64,000 bases of DNA from assembly GCA_009667805.1 (NCBI GenBank), contig CM019064.1, forward strand, positions 74,770,400 through 74,834,399, given 5' to 3'. Numbering within the stretch: position 1 is the first letter of the stretch; every line of letters starts with the position of its first letter. Source of the DNA: Leptobrachium leishanense. Its lineage: Eukaryota; Chordata; Amphibia; Anura; Megophryidae. Shown piece by piece: positions 20,897-31,959 of this stretch. The translations under genes were made by a program, and so were the position numbers. The notes under the pieces are model-generated. The model saw only the letters and a list, made by a program, of their open reading frames with translations. It made no database searches and was not told the DNA's origin.

Positions 20897-21166
20897 TCAA
20901 TATAGGTATGTGATGGAACCGTTCTCTTCCGCCTGTCCTGACTCTCCAGACACCCCTTCGTTGCGGTCAGCCCGGCTACTGGGAGCGCTGTCCTCAGCGC
21001 CTTGAGCAGCTTGACCCGCCTGCTTCTGTTTCTCTGCCCTGGAGTCGTTAGGAATTTCCAGAATGCTGCTCTGTGCCTTCTGAAGTTGAGTGTGTAGTGT
21101 AGCGTAGTTGAAGGAGACACCAGACGCGGCTGTATGTTCCAACAGGATTCTCTCTCTGTCTGAGAT
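20897..21166 (-). CDS. Candidate terminal exon of an unidentified host gene
   Basis: On the minus strand an 89-codon open stretch begins right after a plausible 3' splice site (GGCGTTTTTGTTCATTAAAG) and ends at TGA (20897-20899). It reads ISDRERILLEHTAASGVSFN at its start and ends EENGSITYLY. The composition looks like a real protein: amphipathic first part with LHTQLQKAQ, then a polar, disordered Gln/Glu/Ser/Ala-rich tail. The stretch is not repeated in the window and is CpG- and GC-richer than its surroundings. I do not recognise the family. It could also be a processed pseudogene fragment. The open frame extends upstream of the splice site to 21223, so the exon start is inferred from the AG alone, in phase 0. 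Confidence 0.45.
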   Translation of the reverse strand: MSDRERILLEHTAASGVSFNYATLHTQLQKAQSSILEIPNDSRAEKQKQAGQAAQGAEDSAPSSRADRNEGVSGESGQAEENGSITYLY

Positions 21167-21639
21167 CTTTAATGAACAAAAACGCCACAATTTATGCTGA
21201 GATCCAACAGCCATAATTTGCATAAATGACCCACATTGACCTACTAAAATGCTAATTACATTATGTCAGATATTTACAATAAACATTCCTCTTTCTTCAT
21301 ATCACACATCATTTGCATAATCTATTGTAAAGGAAATCAGTTAGGTTTTGGCTGAGACAATGGTGACTCCCAACCTCTGAGACATGTAAACTAATAGCAG
21401 ATGAACAAAGAGAAAACCCTTTTGCCTAATCACAAATTACTCAAACCTATTTTACAATCTATACGAAAGAAAGCATTTGAACTCGCTGCAGGAAGTATCT
21501 TTAAAAAAAACCACATTTTTACCTAAAGAAATATAATTATATTTAAAACTAAAGCTACGCAATTTACACTAAACTAATTTAAACTAAAACCAAACGATGT
21601 AAAATATATTTAAAATCACACGATACAAATGAACACAAA
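21167..21639. other. Unassigned AT-rich sequence
   Basis: If the exon at 20897-21166 is real, this would be intron. No other feature seen. Confidence 0.5.
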
Positions 21640-22350
21640 CAGGGTTATTCAAAGAGATTCGAAAAGTCACCGCACGTTCGGTGACTTTTCGTTCTCTTCA
21701 ATTCGGTTCGTTTTGCTGATCCCATTTCGGTGACCCTGCAGTGTATTTAGCGAGCACCACAGGGTCCCCGAATTGCAGGGAAAAGCTACCGCAAACCCGA
21801 CGAAAATGAACCGTAAAACCCAGCGAATGCACGCCGAAAACCCTCAAAAACATCTGGATTAACCTGCCGAAAACCACGGAAAAACTCGAGCAGGAGCCGA
21901 TCACACGCAGCGAAGTCGCCGGAGAAAGCCGAGACCACAGACAGAGTGAAGTGAATAAATTAGGAAAACAGTTTGCATGAATGTTTGAAAAGTGAAACAC
22001 TGTTTGCAAAGAAACTACTGAGCGAAAATGTCTGAAATTTACACATGAGATCCAGGGAATGATACTAAAGAGGGCTGTTACAGAAAAAATAAGTAAACTT
22101 AAAAAAAAAAATTCTGAAAAATGATTAAAAAATCTATAAATAAAGAGACTCTTTACTGCATTATTTTATAATGAATGGTTTATTAGATATTGAATTAAAA
22201 TGGGAATATTTTTAACATTGAAGCCTATGGGATTCTCCTGAATAAATTTGCCGAATTAAACCACCGAATGGCAGGGCATTTCGGGAACCTTTCACTGCTG
22301 GTTTGTGTTCTCTGAATAGCCGAAGCAGTGCTTTTTTTTTTGTTTATTAA

Positions 22351-22776
22351 GGCTAGGGTCAGACGAACGCAGTGCGAATGCGCGTGCAGCCGCACTTTAT
22401 CACGGCCGTAGTAGCAGCAAATGAAGGCCAATGACGGGCAATATACGAAGTATGGCCGCACGAAAGTGCGGCTGCACAACGCAAGCGGCAAGCGAACGCA
22501 TTTTTTCGAGAACGTGATACCGCTAGTACTGACGTCCAGAGTGCGCTGCGTCCGCTAGCGGCGTGTGTGCGTGATTAGGAGACGTCAGATGCTGCTAATG
22601 TCCGGCCAACATAACGTCCAGACACAAAAAGGGTTTTATTGATGATCCGTACAAAATCACGGACGAAAATGCGCGTCGTATGACCGCTATCGTGCATTCC
22701 GTGAAAAAATACGTTCATTCGTTCGAACGCACTTTTTCACAGACGACGTGAAAAATGCGTTCGTCTGACCCTAGCC
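22351..22776. mobile_element. PIF/Harbinger-like MITE in the LINE 3' end, TAA duplication
   Basis: Starts GGCTAGGGTCAGACGAACGC and ends GCGTTCGTCTGACCCTAGCC; TAA flanks both sides. It sits between the 3' UTR body and the AATAAA/poly(A) tail of the LINE, so it is younger than the LINE. Confidence 0.9.
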
Positions 22777-23074
22777 TAAAAGCGAAGAGTACACAACAGA
22801 ATATCAACGTACAACAAGTGTACCACAAATGTGGTGTGTGACAGCAGATACAGGTCACGATATGTTCAATAATACTAAGACAAACTCATAACTTAATGAT
22901 CATGGTAGAAAAACTAATAATATATAAAAAAAATTAAAAAAGGGGGGGAGGGTGTGGGAAAAGGAGAGGGGGATGTGAGGGGAGCAGAAAGATAGGTGGG
23001 AGATATAGGGAGGGAAGGTAACGAGAGGTGAGACCGATAAGAGTGAGAGTGTAGCGGTAGTGATAGAAGTCATG

Positions 23075-26000
23075 CTAGGCTGAGAGTGTATAAATCGAAA
23101 GAATAGGAAAGTGTTCCTGCAGTAACCAGAAAAGTGAGAACAAGAGAGGGGGTCGGTGACTTCTGGAGGAGGTCTCTATTCGGAGAAGGGGGCCGGACCC
23201 CATCCCCACCTTAAGTCTCCACCCCATCCCCTCTCGGAGTGCCCGTCCAGGTGCGGATGCCACGAAGGCTTCCCAGTGAAACCACTTAGCGAGATGTTGG
23301 GTCATCTTGTTTGAAGCCACGGCTAGTAGGCCCTCATGGGAGCGTGCTTATTCCATCCTTAGCATCCATGTATTTGTTTGTGGGGGGTCTCCACTCAACC
23401 AGTTCAAAGCAAGGGTGGAGTGTGCAGTAAGTAGTAGCGGGAGGAGAACCGAGCGCTTTAGAGTCCTCAGTGAGTACGGCACCTGGAGTAGCAAGAAGAC
23501 CTGTGCCACAAGTGGGAGATCTACGTCTGTTACCTGTTTGATAGTATCGCGAACCGAGGTCCAGAAGGGGCGTATTTTCGCATATGACCACCAAATGTGT
23601 ATATAGTCTCCAGTTTCATAGTCGCATCTCCAGCACTGTGTCGTGGTTCGGAGACCTATGCGAAATTGCAGCTCTGGGGTGCAGTACCAGAACGTTATAA
23701 TTTATACGCTTGTTCCTGCAATTTGGCCATTTGCATGCCGTGATGGATTAGGTCATATGTCTTAGACCAACTCTCGTCTGTTATTTGCATATCCAATATC
23801 TCCTCCCATTTAGCCTCAAAGGGAGGCGGGTCATTCGGGGTAGTGGAGTTCAGTATGGCATATAAGGCCGAGATGCTGTGCGTGAGTGCAGTGGTGGAGA
23901 CACAAAGGCGATCGAAGGTGGTGGGGGTACGCAATATTCTGTGTTGTCCCGGTATGGATCTGAGATAGTGAAGGATTTGAAAATAATTAAATCTTTCAAG
24001 AAAAGTTGGAGGTATCAGTTCAGCCGATCTGTCCCATGGGGGTGTGTATGCAGCGTCTTTCAACATCACCAATGCACAGGGGCAGCGGGGATGTGGTAAT
24101 CTATCTCGTAAAATAGGGTTCAGCTCTGCTGGGAATGAGGGATTATCCGCAAGCGGCAGAAGCGGGGATGGATAGGAAGAAAGTCGGCATCGCGTAATGG
24201 AAGAGTCCCAGATTCGTAAAGTCGCCGTAATCAATGGGTTTGTTTGAATGGTGTCCGGTCTGCATGACCTTGCGACCCACGGCAAAGCCCATAGATGAAC
24301 CCCGGAGGAAGCTTCCTCAAGGTCCAACCACAAGGGCCTCCTGCCCCCCGTGGACCACTCCGTAATGCGTAAAAAATGTGATGCCAAGTAATATTTATGT
24401 AGGTCCAGCAAGGCTACTCCTCCTGCCAATTTAGAACGGATCAGCGTGGTCCATCTCACCCGTGGTCGTGAATCGCGCCAAACAAATTTCAAGATCGCTG
24501 ATTTGAGCATTGCGAAGAAAGTCCGTGGGATGTGTGTCGGTATGGTCTGGAAGAGGTAGAGCAAACGTGGTAATATATTCATTTTCATGATACTAAGTCA
24601 GCCAAACCACGAAACCTTGACCTTCCTCCAAGAAAGTAAGTCTGATTTCAGGATTTCCCACAGGGGGGGGAAGTTAGTCTCGAAGAGGGAGGTAAGCCTG
24701 GACGTTAGTTTAATTCCCAAATATTTCATGGAGTGTGCGCACCACCGAAATGGGTGGGAGGCTTGTAAAAGGTGGGCTGTTTTAGCGGGCACTGTGATGT
24801 TAAGTATTTCCGACTTTGTCATGTTGATCTGCAAATTTGACAGATCCCCATATGTCTGGAACTCCAAGACAATTTCGGGTAGGGATTTTTTGGGGTCAGA
24901 TACAAAAAATAAGAGGTCGTCCGTGTATGCGGTAACCTTATGTTCCTCAACTCGCCCTGGCATTCCTTTGATCAGCAGGTTATTACGTACCGATTCCAAG
25001 AAAGGTTCTAAAGACAATGCATATAGTAGCGGGGACAGGGGACAGCCCTGCCATGTGCCATTTAGAATCCGGAAGGGTCTCGATAATGCCCCATTCACCC
25101 TCACCGCAGCAGTGGGGGAGGTGTACAATGCTGCAATCCACGTATAGAATGAACCCACTATTCCCATTGCATCTAATGTGGCAAAGACGAAAGGCCATGC
25201 TATGCGGTCGAATGTCTTCTCGGCATCGGTCGAGAGCAAAAGAGTCTCCCCCTTAGAACGATGTGTTTCGTGGATCACATTCAGGGCACGTGTCGTGCCG
25301 TCTCGTGCTTCTCTTCCCGCCACAAAGCCCACTTGATCCTTCTGTACTAACAAAGGAACGAAAGGTTGCAGTCGTAATGCCAGTACCAAGGAGAATAGTT
25401 TAAGGTCGCAATTGAGCAGTGATATCGGGCGATAACTGAAACATAAGGTGGGATCTCTGCCTTCCTTTGGAATGACCGCAATGTTAGCTAGTGTAGATTG
25501 CGAGTGAAGATTTTGTGCCATCTCTCAAGGCGTTGACTGAAGCTGCTAGATGAGGCAGGAGGGTCCCAGTGAATTTCTTATAGTATTCAGAGGTGAGCCC
25601 ATCTGGGCCCGGTGCCTTTCCGTTTTTCTGACGTTTCAACGCTGCTAGCAGTTCACATACTGTAATCGGGTTGTTCAGCGAGTCCCGTTCTGCCCCAGTC
25701 AGTCGTCTGTAAATGTGAGTGGATAGATATTCCGAGATCTTATGGTTGAGATCCGGGGTCGGCGTCGGGGCACTGGAGTATAGTGCTTCGTAGTAATTGC
25801 AAAATGCCGTGACAATAGCATCTGGAGTCTTTAAAGGGGTATTCGCTCCTGTCCATATTTCGGGGATGTAGTTGTGGGCCCGTTGTTTCCGCAGCATTCT
25901 TGCTAATAGTCGTCCCGGTTTATTTTCGTGGTATGCGAAAAAGCATTTGGTTTGGAGAACTGCCCTGTGTAGTTGATGTTGGGCTAATTCCTCCAAGCGT

Positions 26001-27064
26001 GACCGTTTCTGGAGCAATGAGCTATAAGATTGTGGGTCTCTGCTCTGCATATGAATAAGTTCCAGGTGTCTGATCTCTTCCAATAGGGTCTTAGTCTCTA
26101 ATAAGTGTTCCTTTTTTTTTGCCGATGCCAGGCCTATTAAGGTTCCCCGAATGGTAGCATTGTGCGCCTCCCATACTGTGTGCGCCGAGACCTCACCGCC
26201 ACCGTTGTCCGTGAAGTAGCTGCAGAGGGTGTCATTCACCATGTCTTCAATCAGTTTATCTTGTAAGGAAACATTCAGTCGCCATTGGAAGTGACGCGGG
26301 CGAAAGTGTGCCGATTGTAGAGCGAGGGCGACCGGGGCATGGTCCGACCACGTTCGGCTCAAAATGGAGGAAGATAGCACGTCGTCTAGTGCAAAATGTG
26401 AGGTAAAGATATAATCAAGGTGCGAATATGACGAATGTACATCTGTAAAAAAGGTGTAGTCCTTTGTAGTCGGGTGCAGCAGTCGCCACCCGTCTACCAG
26501 CTGCAGCTCTTGTAATTTGCGGTGCATCGCTCTCAGGACATGCAGTGGGACTCTCGTTGTGCCCACAGAGGAGTCCTCGGGGGGGTGCATTGCAACATTG
26601 AAGTCCCCACCCAGGATCAAGGTGCCTTCCATGAAGGGGATGAGTTTAGCAGCAATTTTGTTAAGGTACACATGTTGTTTTGTATTAGGGAGGTAAATAG
26701 ACGCGAACATGTATTTCACCCCTGCTATGGAGCCTTTTAGAAAGACCCCTCTGCCGTCTCCCATGTACCGAACCTCTTCATAAACAAAGGGGAGATGTTT
26801 TGATAGTAAAATAGAGGCCCCTTTCACCTTCCCCTCCGGTGTCGTGTCATGGTACGCGTGTGGATAGCTGTAGTCTCGGAGCACTGGGTGGCCCAGCGAA
26901 CAAAAGTGGGTCTCTTGAAGCAGTGCTATTGAGCACTTCTCAGAGCGCAGGTCCCGGAGAAGGCGGCGACGTTTCTCTGGGATATTCAACCCACGTACAT
27001 TGAAAGAAATAATTCTTAGAGAGTCTGGTGCGAATGCCGAGCTCCGGCTCCCTCCTCCCGCCAT
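23075..27064 (-). pseudogene. ORF2 of the LINE: endonuclease, reverse transcriptase, Cys-rich end
   Basis: Start at 27064 (MAGGGSRSSAFAPDSLRIIS). The AP-endonuclease domain fills about residues 15-240 with SFNVRGLN, LLQETHF, GGDFNVAM, SHLDYIF and WSDHAPVAL, so its active-site blocks are present. The reverse transcriptase starts before a frameshift near 25500-25520 and continues at 25521 with VIPKEGRDPT, SYRPISLLN, STDAEKTFDRI, GTWQGCPLSP (usual Arg is Trp) and the catalytic AYTDDLLFF (usual Ala is Thr). A TGA at about 24595 interrupts the frame, then MKMNILPRLLYLFQ continues. After a frameshift near 23690 the C-terminal zinc-like motif CWRCDYETGDYIHIWW appears. A TAA lies at 23348-23350, and the frame then runs to 23075. 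The enzyme nicks target DNA and copies the LINE RNA there. Several changes look like CpG decay. Confidence 0.88.
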
Positions 27065-28189
27065 CTCCGAAGCTAATCCGAGGGTTAGGTAGTTAAAAAG
27101 GGTATGAAAGTCAGATGCAGCGGAGATCTGTAATTAGCGTGGAGGAAGACCGAAGAGAGTGTGATGAGAAAAGAGCGCGAGAATTGATAGAGGGTAGTGA
27201 CTGGTGAAGAGAGGAGAATGGGAAGGGGGTAAGGAGAAAGGGAAGGAGGAAGAGGTGAGGGAAAGAGAATTTTTTTAAAAAAAAAAATAGAATTTGATGG
27301 ATAGTAAAAATTACAAAGGGAAAGTGGCGTCCGTCCAAGGAGGTAAAATTGCCCCACTCAGGCCGAGTGAGAGCACGAGTCCTCCAAGGAGAGGTGCAAG
27401 GATGCCAAACCAAAAAGGTCCCCGTGGGGGTTAACCGACTCCGAGTCAGTGGAGTTTCGAGCCAGATGAACACAAAATATTACGTGATGAACTTATATAC
27501 TGTACATCCAATAGTGGTCCCCTCCAAGAATATTAGAACAATTGAGTGCGAGGGATGTCAACATATCATCTCTAAGTACAGAAACATATCTACATAGGCA
27601 ATAAAAATAGTTATATGACAGAGCATTGAACAGTTCCCCCCACACCCCCTTAATAAACTATTTAGAAATAGAAGTATAGTATTACTTCTCCCCTTGCCGC
27701 AGATCTCAGCAGACGACCCTCCCCCCTTATCAATCCGTTTGGTGTCCGCAGTCATCTGCCTGTTTAAAGGACAGTACAGAGAGAAAAAAAAATTGGGGGG
27801 AACCCCCAATCCTGGCCTCACCCCCGCCACTCCTCCCGGGGCATGTCTATCTTCCACATGGTGATGGTACGTCGGGGATCGATCATATCTCAAAGTCAGA
27901 GACTAAATGATGTCAGTCTAGGTCGTTTGCGGGAAGAAGCTGGTGGCGGTTGTATCTTGTATCAAACGGTGTGTCAGTAATCCGCACCGCATCTGGAACA
28001 ATCTGCGCATTCATCATGAGGCCGGGGTTGGGGGATAGGTTGCAAAACTGCGTGTGGCGCCTTCAAGATGTATCAAAGGGATATAGTCCCTATAGATACA
28101 TTCCCAACATCGGAGCTATGATAAACAGGATGGGCCGGGTCCTTCAAGGTCCTCGTGCAGAGGATAGAAAGTCCATCAATGTTCCCATA
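27065..28189 (-). other. Inter-ORF region of the LINE, part 1
   Basis: Non-coding between ORF2 and the MITE. It includes a G/A-rich tract at 27200-27300 and no recognisable motif. It is treated as part of the LINE because the element ends lie outside it. Confidence 0.5.
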
Positions 28190-28197
28190 GTCTATCC

Positions 28198-28619
28198 CAG
28201 GGCTCAAAATTTCCACTCGCCTACTAGCATTTGGCGAGTGAAAATTAAGTGAGGGCGAGTGGAAATGCACACACAGGCAGCACAATAAATTATTTTGTGC
28301 TGTGTATTCCAGCGGTGCCACCGTGCAGCCCCCCCGTTCCCCAGACTGCACGGTGCAGGGATCAGCTGCCTAACCTGACCAAGCTCGTCTCTGTCACTGG
28401 CAGGGGGGTGGAGAGGAGCTTCCCTGCCTCCTCGCTCTGCTCACACTGGGGTCTGATGTCTGGGTATACAGGTATCTGGGGTCTGATGTTCATAATATAA
28501 TTTAAGGGGGTGTGTTTAGGGGCAGAGTTAAGGTTTTGGTAGGGCTTAGGTGGTGCAACTGGTGGCGAGCAACTCTTATGGCCTGGTTAGTAGCTTGAGA
28601 CTTGAAATTTTGAGCCCTG
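28198..28619. mobile_element. 422-bp hAT-type element inside the LINE, 8-bp duplication
   Basis: Perfect 16-bp inverted ends CAGGGCTCAAAATTTC and GAAATTTTGAGCCCTG. It is flanked by GTCTATCC at 28190-28197 and 28620-28627. Near the left end CACTCGCC and GGCGAGTG form a secondary inverted repeat. No transposase is visible. Confidence 0.93.
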
Positions 28620-28689
28620 GTCTATCCCATCACTTTTCCACTCCGCAACTTATGACGATGTTCAAATTTAAATGCTTAAGTCATATCTA

Positions 28690-29040
28690 TGTATTTATAC
28701 AGTTCCCTCCCCCCATCTCCCCTACGTCCCCCCCTTTCTCGTTCCCCTCCCTTCCCCTTCCTCCTCTCTTCCTTTTTATCTATCTTTTTCTTTTTTCCTT
28801 TTTTTTTCTTTCCTTTTCTTTCCCCCCTTCTTCTTCTCCCCTTCCTTCCCCTTTTTTTTTCCTTTTCCCTATTTCCTTTGTCCCCCTCCCCCTTTCCCCC
28901 CTTTTGTTTTCCCCCTTTTTTTTTTTTTTAATCCTTTTTAATAATTTTGTGTTTTTTTTTCTTTTGTCCCTCCCCCTTTTTTGTCCCCCGCTCATTCCCC
29001 CCCTTCTCCCCCTCCTGTCTCCCTCTCCCTTCATCTTTTA
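28690..29040. repeat. 350-bp polypyrimidine tract
   Basis: Almost pure C/T on the plus strand, with runs such as CCCCCCTTTCTCG and CTTTTTTTTTTC. It is therefore polypurine on the LINE sense strand. The long frames across it (28550-29095 and others) encode Pro/Phe/Ser-rich artefacts. It could be part of the LINE or a separate simple repeat. Confidence 0.85.
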
Positions 29041-29301
29041 TCTCTCTTTCTGTATCTTTTTATGTTGGTGGTCTGTTAATGCTGTCCCGCCTTAGTTATC
29101 TTTAACCCTCATCCCTTTGTGATCCCTCCATCCCCTTATCTGTCCTCTCCCTGATTAGCATCCCGCCCAATCCCTTATTATATGGATGAAAGTGAACAGT
29201 CTAGGAGTTCAACATGACAGAATGAGATATCTACCAGAGAGGCCGTGGCACCATCTCTGGGTTCCGGCAGGGAAGTCACCTGTAGGATAGGGGCCGTGTG
29301 T

Positions 29302-30355
29302 TCAATCCCTCACTGCGTCAGGGGAGGGTGTGCGGCGCAGAGCATCCCGATAAATTCGGCGTCCACGTGGCGAGTGTTGTTGTCTTGCTTCCGGTCGGCC
29401 TGGGCGTCCCGGTGGTCCTCCGATCTCCCAATCTGACACCGGAGTGGGTGGAAGTGCAAGCTGATGTAAAAAACGCGGTGCATCCACCGGCCTGCATATC
29501 GTGACTGTGGTGCCATCTAAGCGAACCTGCAAGGGAGAAGGGGAACCTCCATCTGTACGCCATGTGGTTCAGTCGTAATAAATTTGTGATAGGCCTCAAG
29601 GCCTTCCTTGCCGCTAATGTGAACGGGGATAGATCATGATATAGTTCCAGGTTGAAGCCATTCAGTTCCCAGGTCCAGCGGGTACGTGCCGCAGCCATCA
29701 GACGGTCTTTAAGGGGGAAGCTAGTGACCTTACAGATCACGTCTCGAGGCGGTTCCCCTGCCAGCGGCAAGGGCCTTAGAGAACGGTGCGCTCTGTCTAA
29801 AGGGAACTGTGGCACTTCCGGATCATCCAGGATTTTCAAAAACACACATTCCAGGCAGTCTCGTAACGCTTCTGGGGGTACATCCTCCGGGAGCCCCCTA
29901 ACGCGTACGTTATGTCGGCGGCCCCTGTTGTCTAGGTTGTCTAGTTTGCGTTTAACGTCCGAGAGGTCCGTTGCCAGAGAGTGGGGCAAAGCAAGGGGAG
30001 CATTTGCTCTCTGCTCCAGAGCATCTACGCGTGTCGTCAGGCCCAGAATATCAGTACGTACCTCCCGCACGTCTGCTTGTATGTTCGCCCGGAAATCTTC
30101 CATCATGGCGGCAATGTCCGATCTTGTTGGGAGAGCTGCCACCATCCGTTCCAGTCTGCATGCCGCCTGGTGAGCGTCTAGTGCGTGCTCGGGTGAGGTT
30201 TGTGAGGCCGCCATTTCCTGGGAGCTAGGCTCGTAGGCCGCTGCAGAGGTTCTCGACGGTGTGGGGAGAACGAAGTCGTCTAGTGGTCCAGAGGTTGCCC
30301 GAGGACGTCCACGGGGTGTCGCGGGAGTGTGGGAGATTCTTTTCCCTCGCACCAT
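29302..30355 (-). pseudogene. ORF1 of the LINE: L1-type RNA-binding protein
   Basis: Starts at 30355 with MVRGKRISHTPATPRGRPRA, a basic, disordered N-terminus. A predicted coiled coil covers roughly residues 65-140 (LERMVAALPTRSDIAAMMED through VDALEQRA and LSDVKRKLDNLDNRGRR). The RRM-like domain starts with NVRVRGLPEDV. The C-terminal domain contains DVICKVTSFPLKDRLMAAAR, then the L1-like ARKALRPITN and YRWRFPF. A frameshift near 29530 moves the end into another frame (MQVRLDGTTVTICRP...), which stops at 29302. In L1-type elements this protein forms trimers, coats the element RNA and acts as a chaperone. The start is supported by the length and by the domain order. Confidence 0.87.
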
Positions 30356-30766
30356 TGCCCAGCAGCTATGATTAGAAGCTTTGAAGTCGGAGGGGACCGA
30401 CGAGCTAAGGGCTTATGCGTCCATCTCGATCGGGAGTCAGGCCACGCCCCCAGCAGTGCTTTTTTTATGGGAATTTCACTGCCCTGGAACAGGTACCGAA
30501 CAGGCACCGTATGTTCAGGCACTTCGCCAGGATTTGGCAAATTGCCTGCTCTCTGGATAGCCGAATGGCCAAGAAAGGTAACCAAACGCTGATTTTCAGC
30601 GTTCGGTTACCTTTCTGAACCAATTCGGATCTCTTTGAATAACCCTGAAAGTCTCTTGGGGTCTGAAGCACGGAGCGCCACGTCCGCTCCATGACAAGGT
30701 AAATAGCAGGAAAAAATAAATTCTTACATATTTTTCCATGAAATAAAGAGTTGATTTATGGTCCCT

Positions 30767-31642
30767 TTAACCCCTTAAGGACCCCTGACGTACCCTGTAC
30801 GTCCAGTCCACAGCTCTCCCTTAGACCCCCCGGACGTACAGGGTACGTCAGCGGCGTCTAAGCCCCCTCCCGCCCGATACTCGCCTCCCTCGCTGGATCC
30901 CTCGGAGATCTGGCAGGGAGGAAGCCTGCCCATGTGATTTACATGGGCAGGCGAGGCTGATGACGTCGCCACGCTGCGTGGTGACGTCATCAGCAGGCGT
31001 CCCCATGTAATTCAATGGAGGGGAGGGGCAGGGGCTCCTTCGGAGCCCTCTATCTCCCCAACCATTGAAGCTAGGGAGATGCTGTTTTCACCGCTGAAAA
31101 GGGGAGAGTCTCCCCTTTTCAGCGGTGTATAGCATTAACAGTTACCACGCCGGATCACGTTTTGGCGCCAATTGGCGATTCAAAACGCGATTCAAACCTG
31201 GAGGGGGGCTGACATCTTGGATGTCAGCCAAGCCTCCAGGTCCCCCCCCACCCACTGACAACCTCACCATATGTGTGAGGATGTCAGTGGGCCAGTTAAC
31301 CATCTAGCTGCCATGTAGAGATAAGGGGATCCTAAGGATCCCCATATCTCCCGATCCATGGCAGCTAGATGGTCATATTTGACATAATTTGAAAGGCCTG
31401 ATTATGATACCAAACATGACCAGGTCTGGTTTTAAAAAAAATTTAAAAATAAATATATAAATAAATAAAAAATAGTAAAAAAATTAAATAAAATAAAAAA
31501 ATGTTTTTTTTTTAAAAGTTTTTTTTGTCTGGGGGGAGTTTAATTAAATAGGACCTAGGCTGTCATCTAAAAATAATTAGCACAAAATGGTCAGAATGAG
31601 CCCACGCACATAGGTGAACTGTCTCAGCAGTGAAGGGGTTAA
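30767..31642. mobile_element. TTAA (piggyBac-like) non-autonomous element, second family
   Basis: Bounded by TTAA at 30767-30770 and 31639-31642 with ends CCCCTTAAGGACC and ...AGCAGTGAAGGGG. Internal palindromes include GACGTACCCTGTACGTC against GGACGTACAGGGTACGTC, and a stem near 31300-31370 (CCATCTAGCTGCCATG / CATGGCAGCTAGATGG). It is distinct from the GCTGCTGAG family. Confidence 0.8.
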
Positions 31643-31959
31643 AAAGCAAACGCATGTAAAAATTGGGTATTTCTAGTCTCGGGACAAAATTTTGAATCTA
31701 TTTAGCCGGGGTCTTTTTGGGTGGTTGTAGATTTTGGGGCTTAAATTACGAAAAAGTGTGTTTTTACCATTTTTCCTCATATTTCATATTTTTTTTATAG
31801 TAAATTATTCGATATTACTAAAGACAACTGGTTACAGCCATAAAACTCTATGCTTTTATGCTGCTTCTGTGTTTTCTAAGATGACCGTATCAAATACAGA
31901 AACCTATAGGACACAATCTGCAAAACTCCTAGACACAATATTCTCTAGATATATATAAT
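31643..31959. other. Unassigned AT-rich sequence
   Basis: No gene or repeat boundary recognised. Confidence 0.5.

Larger units (their letters stand above)
22339..30451 (-). mobile_element. L1/Tx1-type LINE, about 8.1 kb, near full length
   Basis: Minus-strand non-LTR retrotransposon with ORF1 (30355 to 29302), ORF2 (27064 to about 23075) and a 3' UTR that ends in AATAAACAAAAAAAAA (22331-22347 on the plus strand as T-rich sequence). The insertion duplicates AGCAGTGCTTTTTTT, seen at 22324-22338 and 30452-30466. That T-rich site fits an L1-type endonuclease. It carries two younger MITEs (22351-22776 and 28198-28619). The 2.2 kb gap between the ORFs is unusually long for an L1-like element, even allowing for the 430-bp MITE. 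Decay: one frameshift in ORF1; two frameshifts and two in-frame stops in ORF2. Confidence 0.88.
21640..30647. mobile_element. MITE (CAGGGTTATTCAAAGAG family) split by an L1/Tx1-type LINE
   Basis: The left end CAGGGTTATTCAAAGAGATT at 21640 is matched by the inverted right end ATCTCTTTGAATAACCCTG at 30629-30647. Left part 21640-22338 and right part 30452-30647 together make about 880 bp. The left part contains the shared internal module near 22090-22240 in reverse orientation. A reverse-complement relative lies at about 51229-51745. The LINE inserted between the parts is flanked by a 15-bp duplication. Confidence 0.8.

Noticed and set aside
28550..29095. 181-codon open frame
   Set aside because: It runs through a polypyrimidine tract and encodes Phe/Pro/Ser/Leu runs only; the antisense frame is also open.
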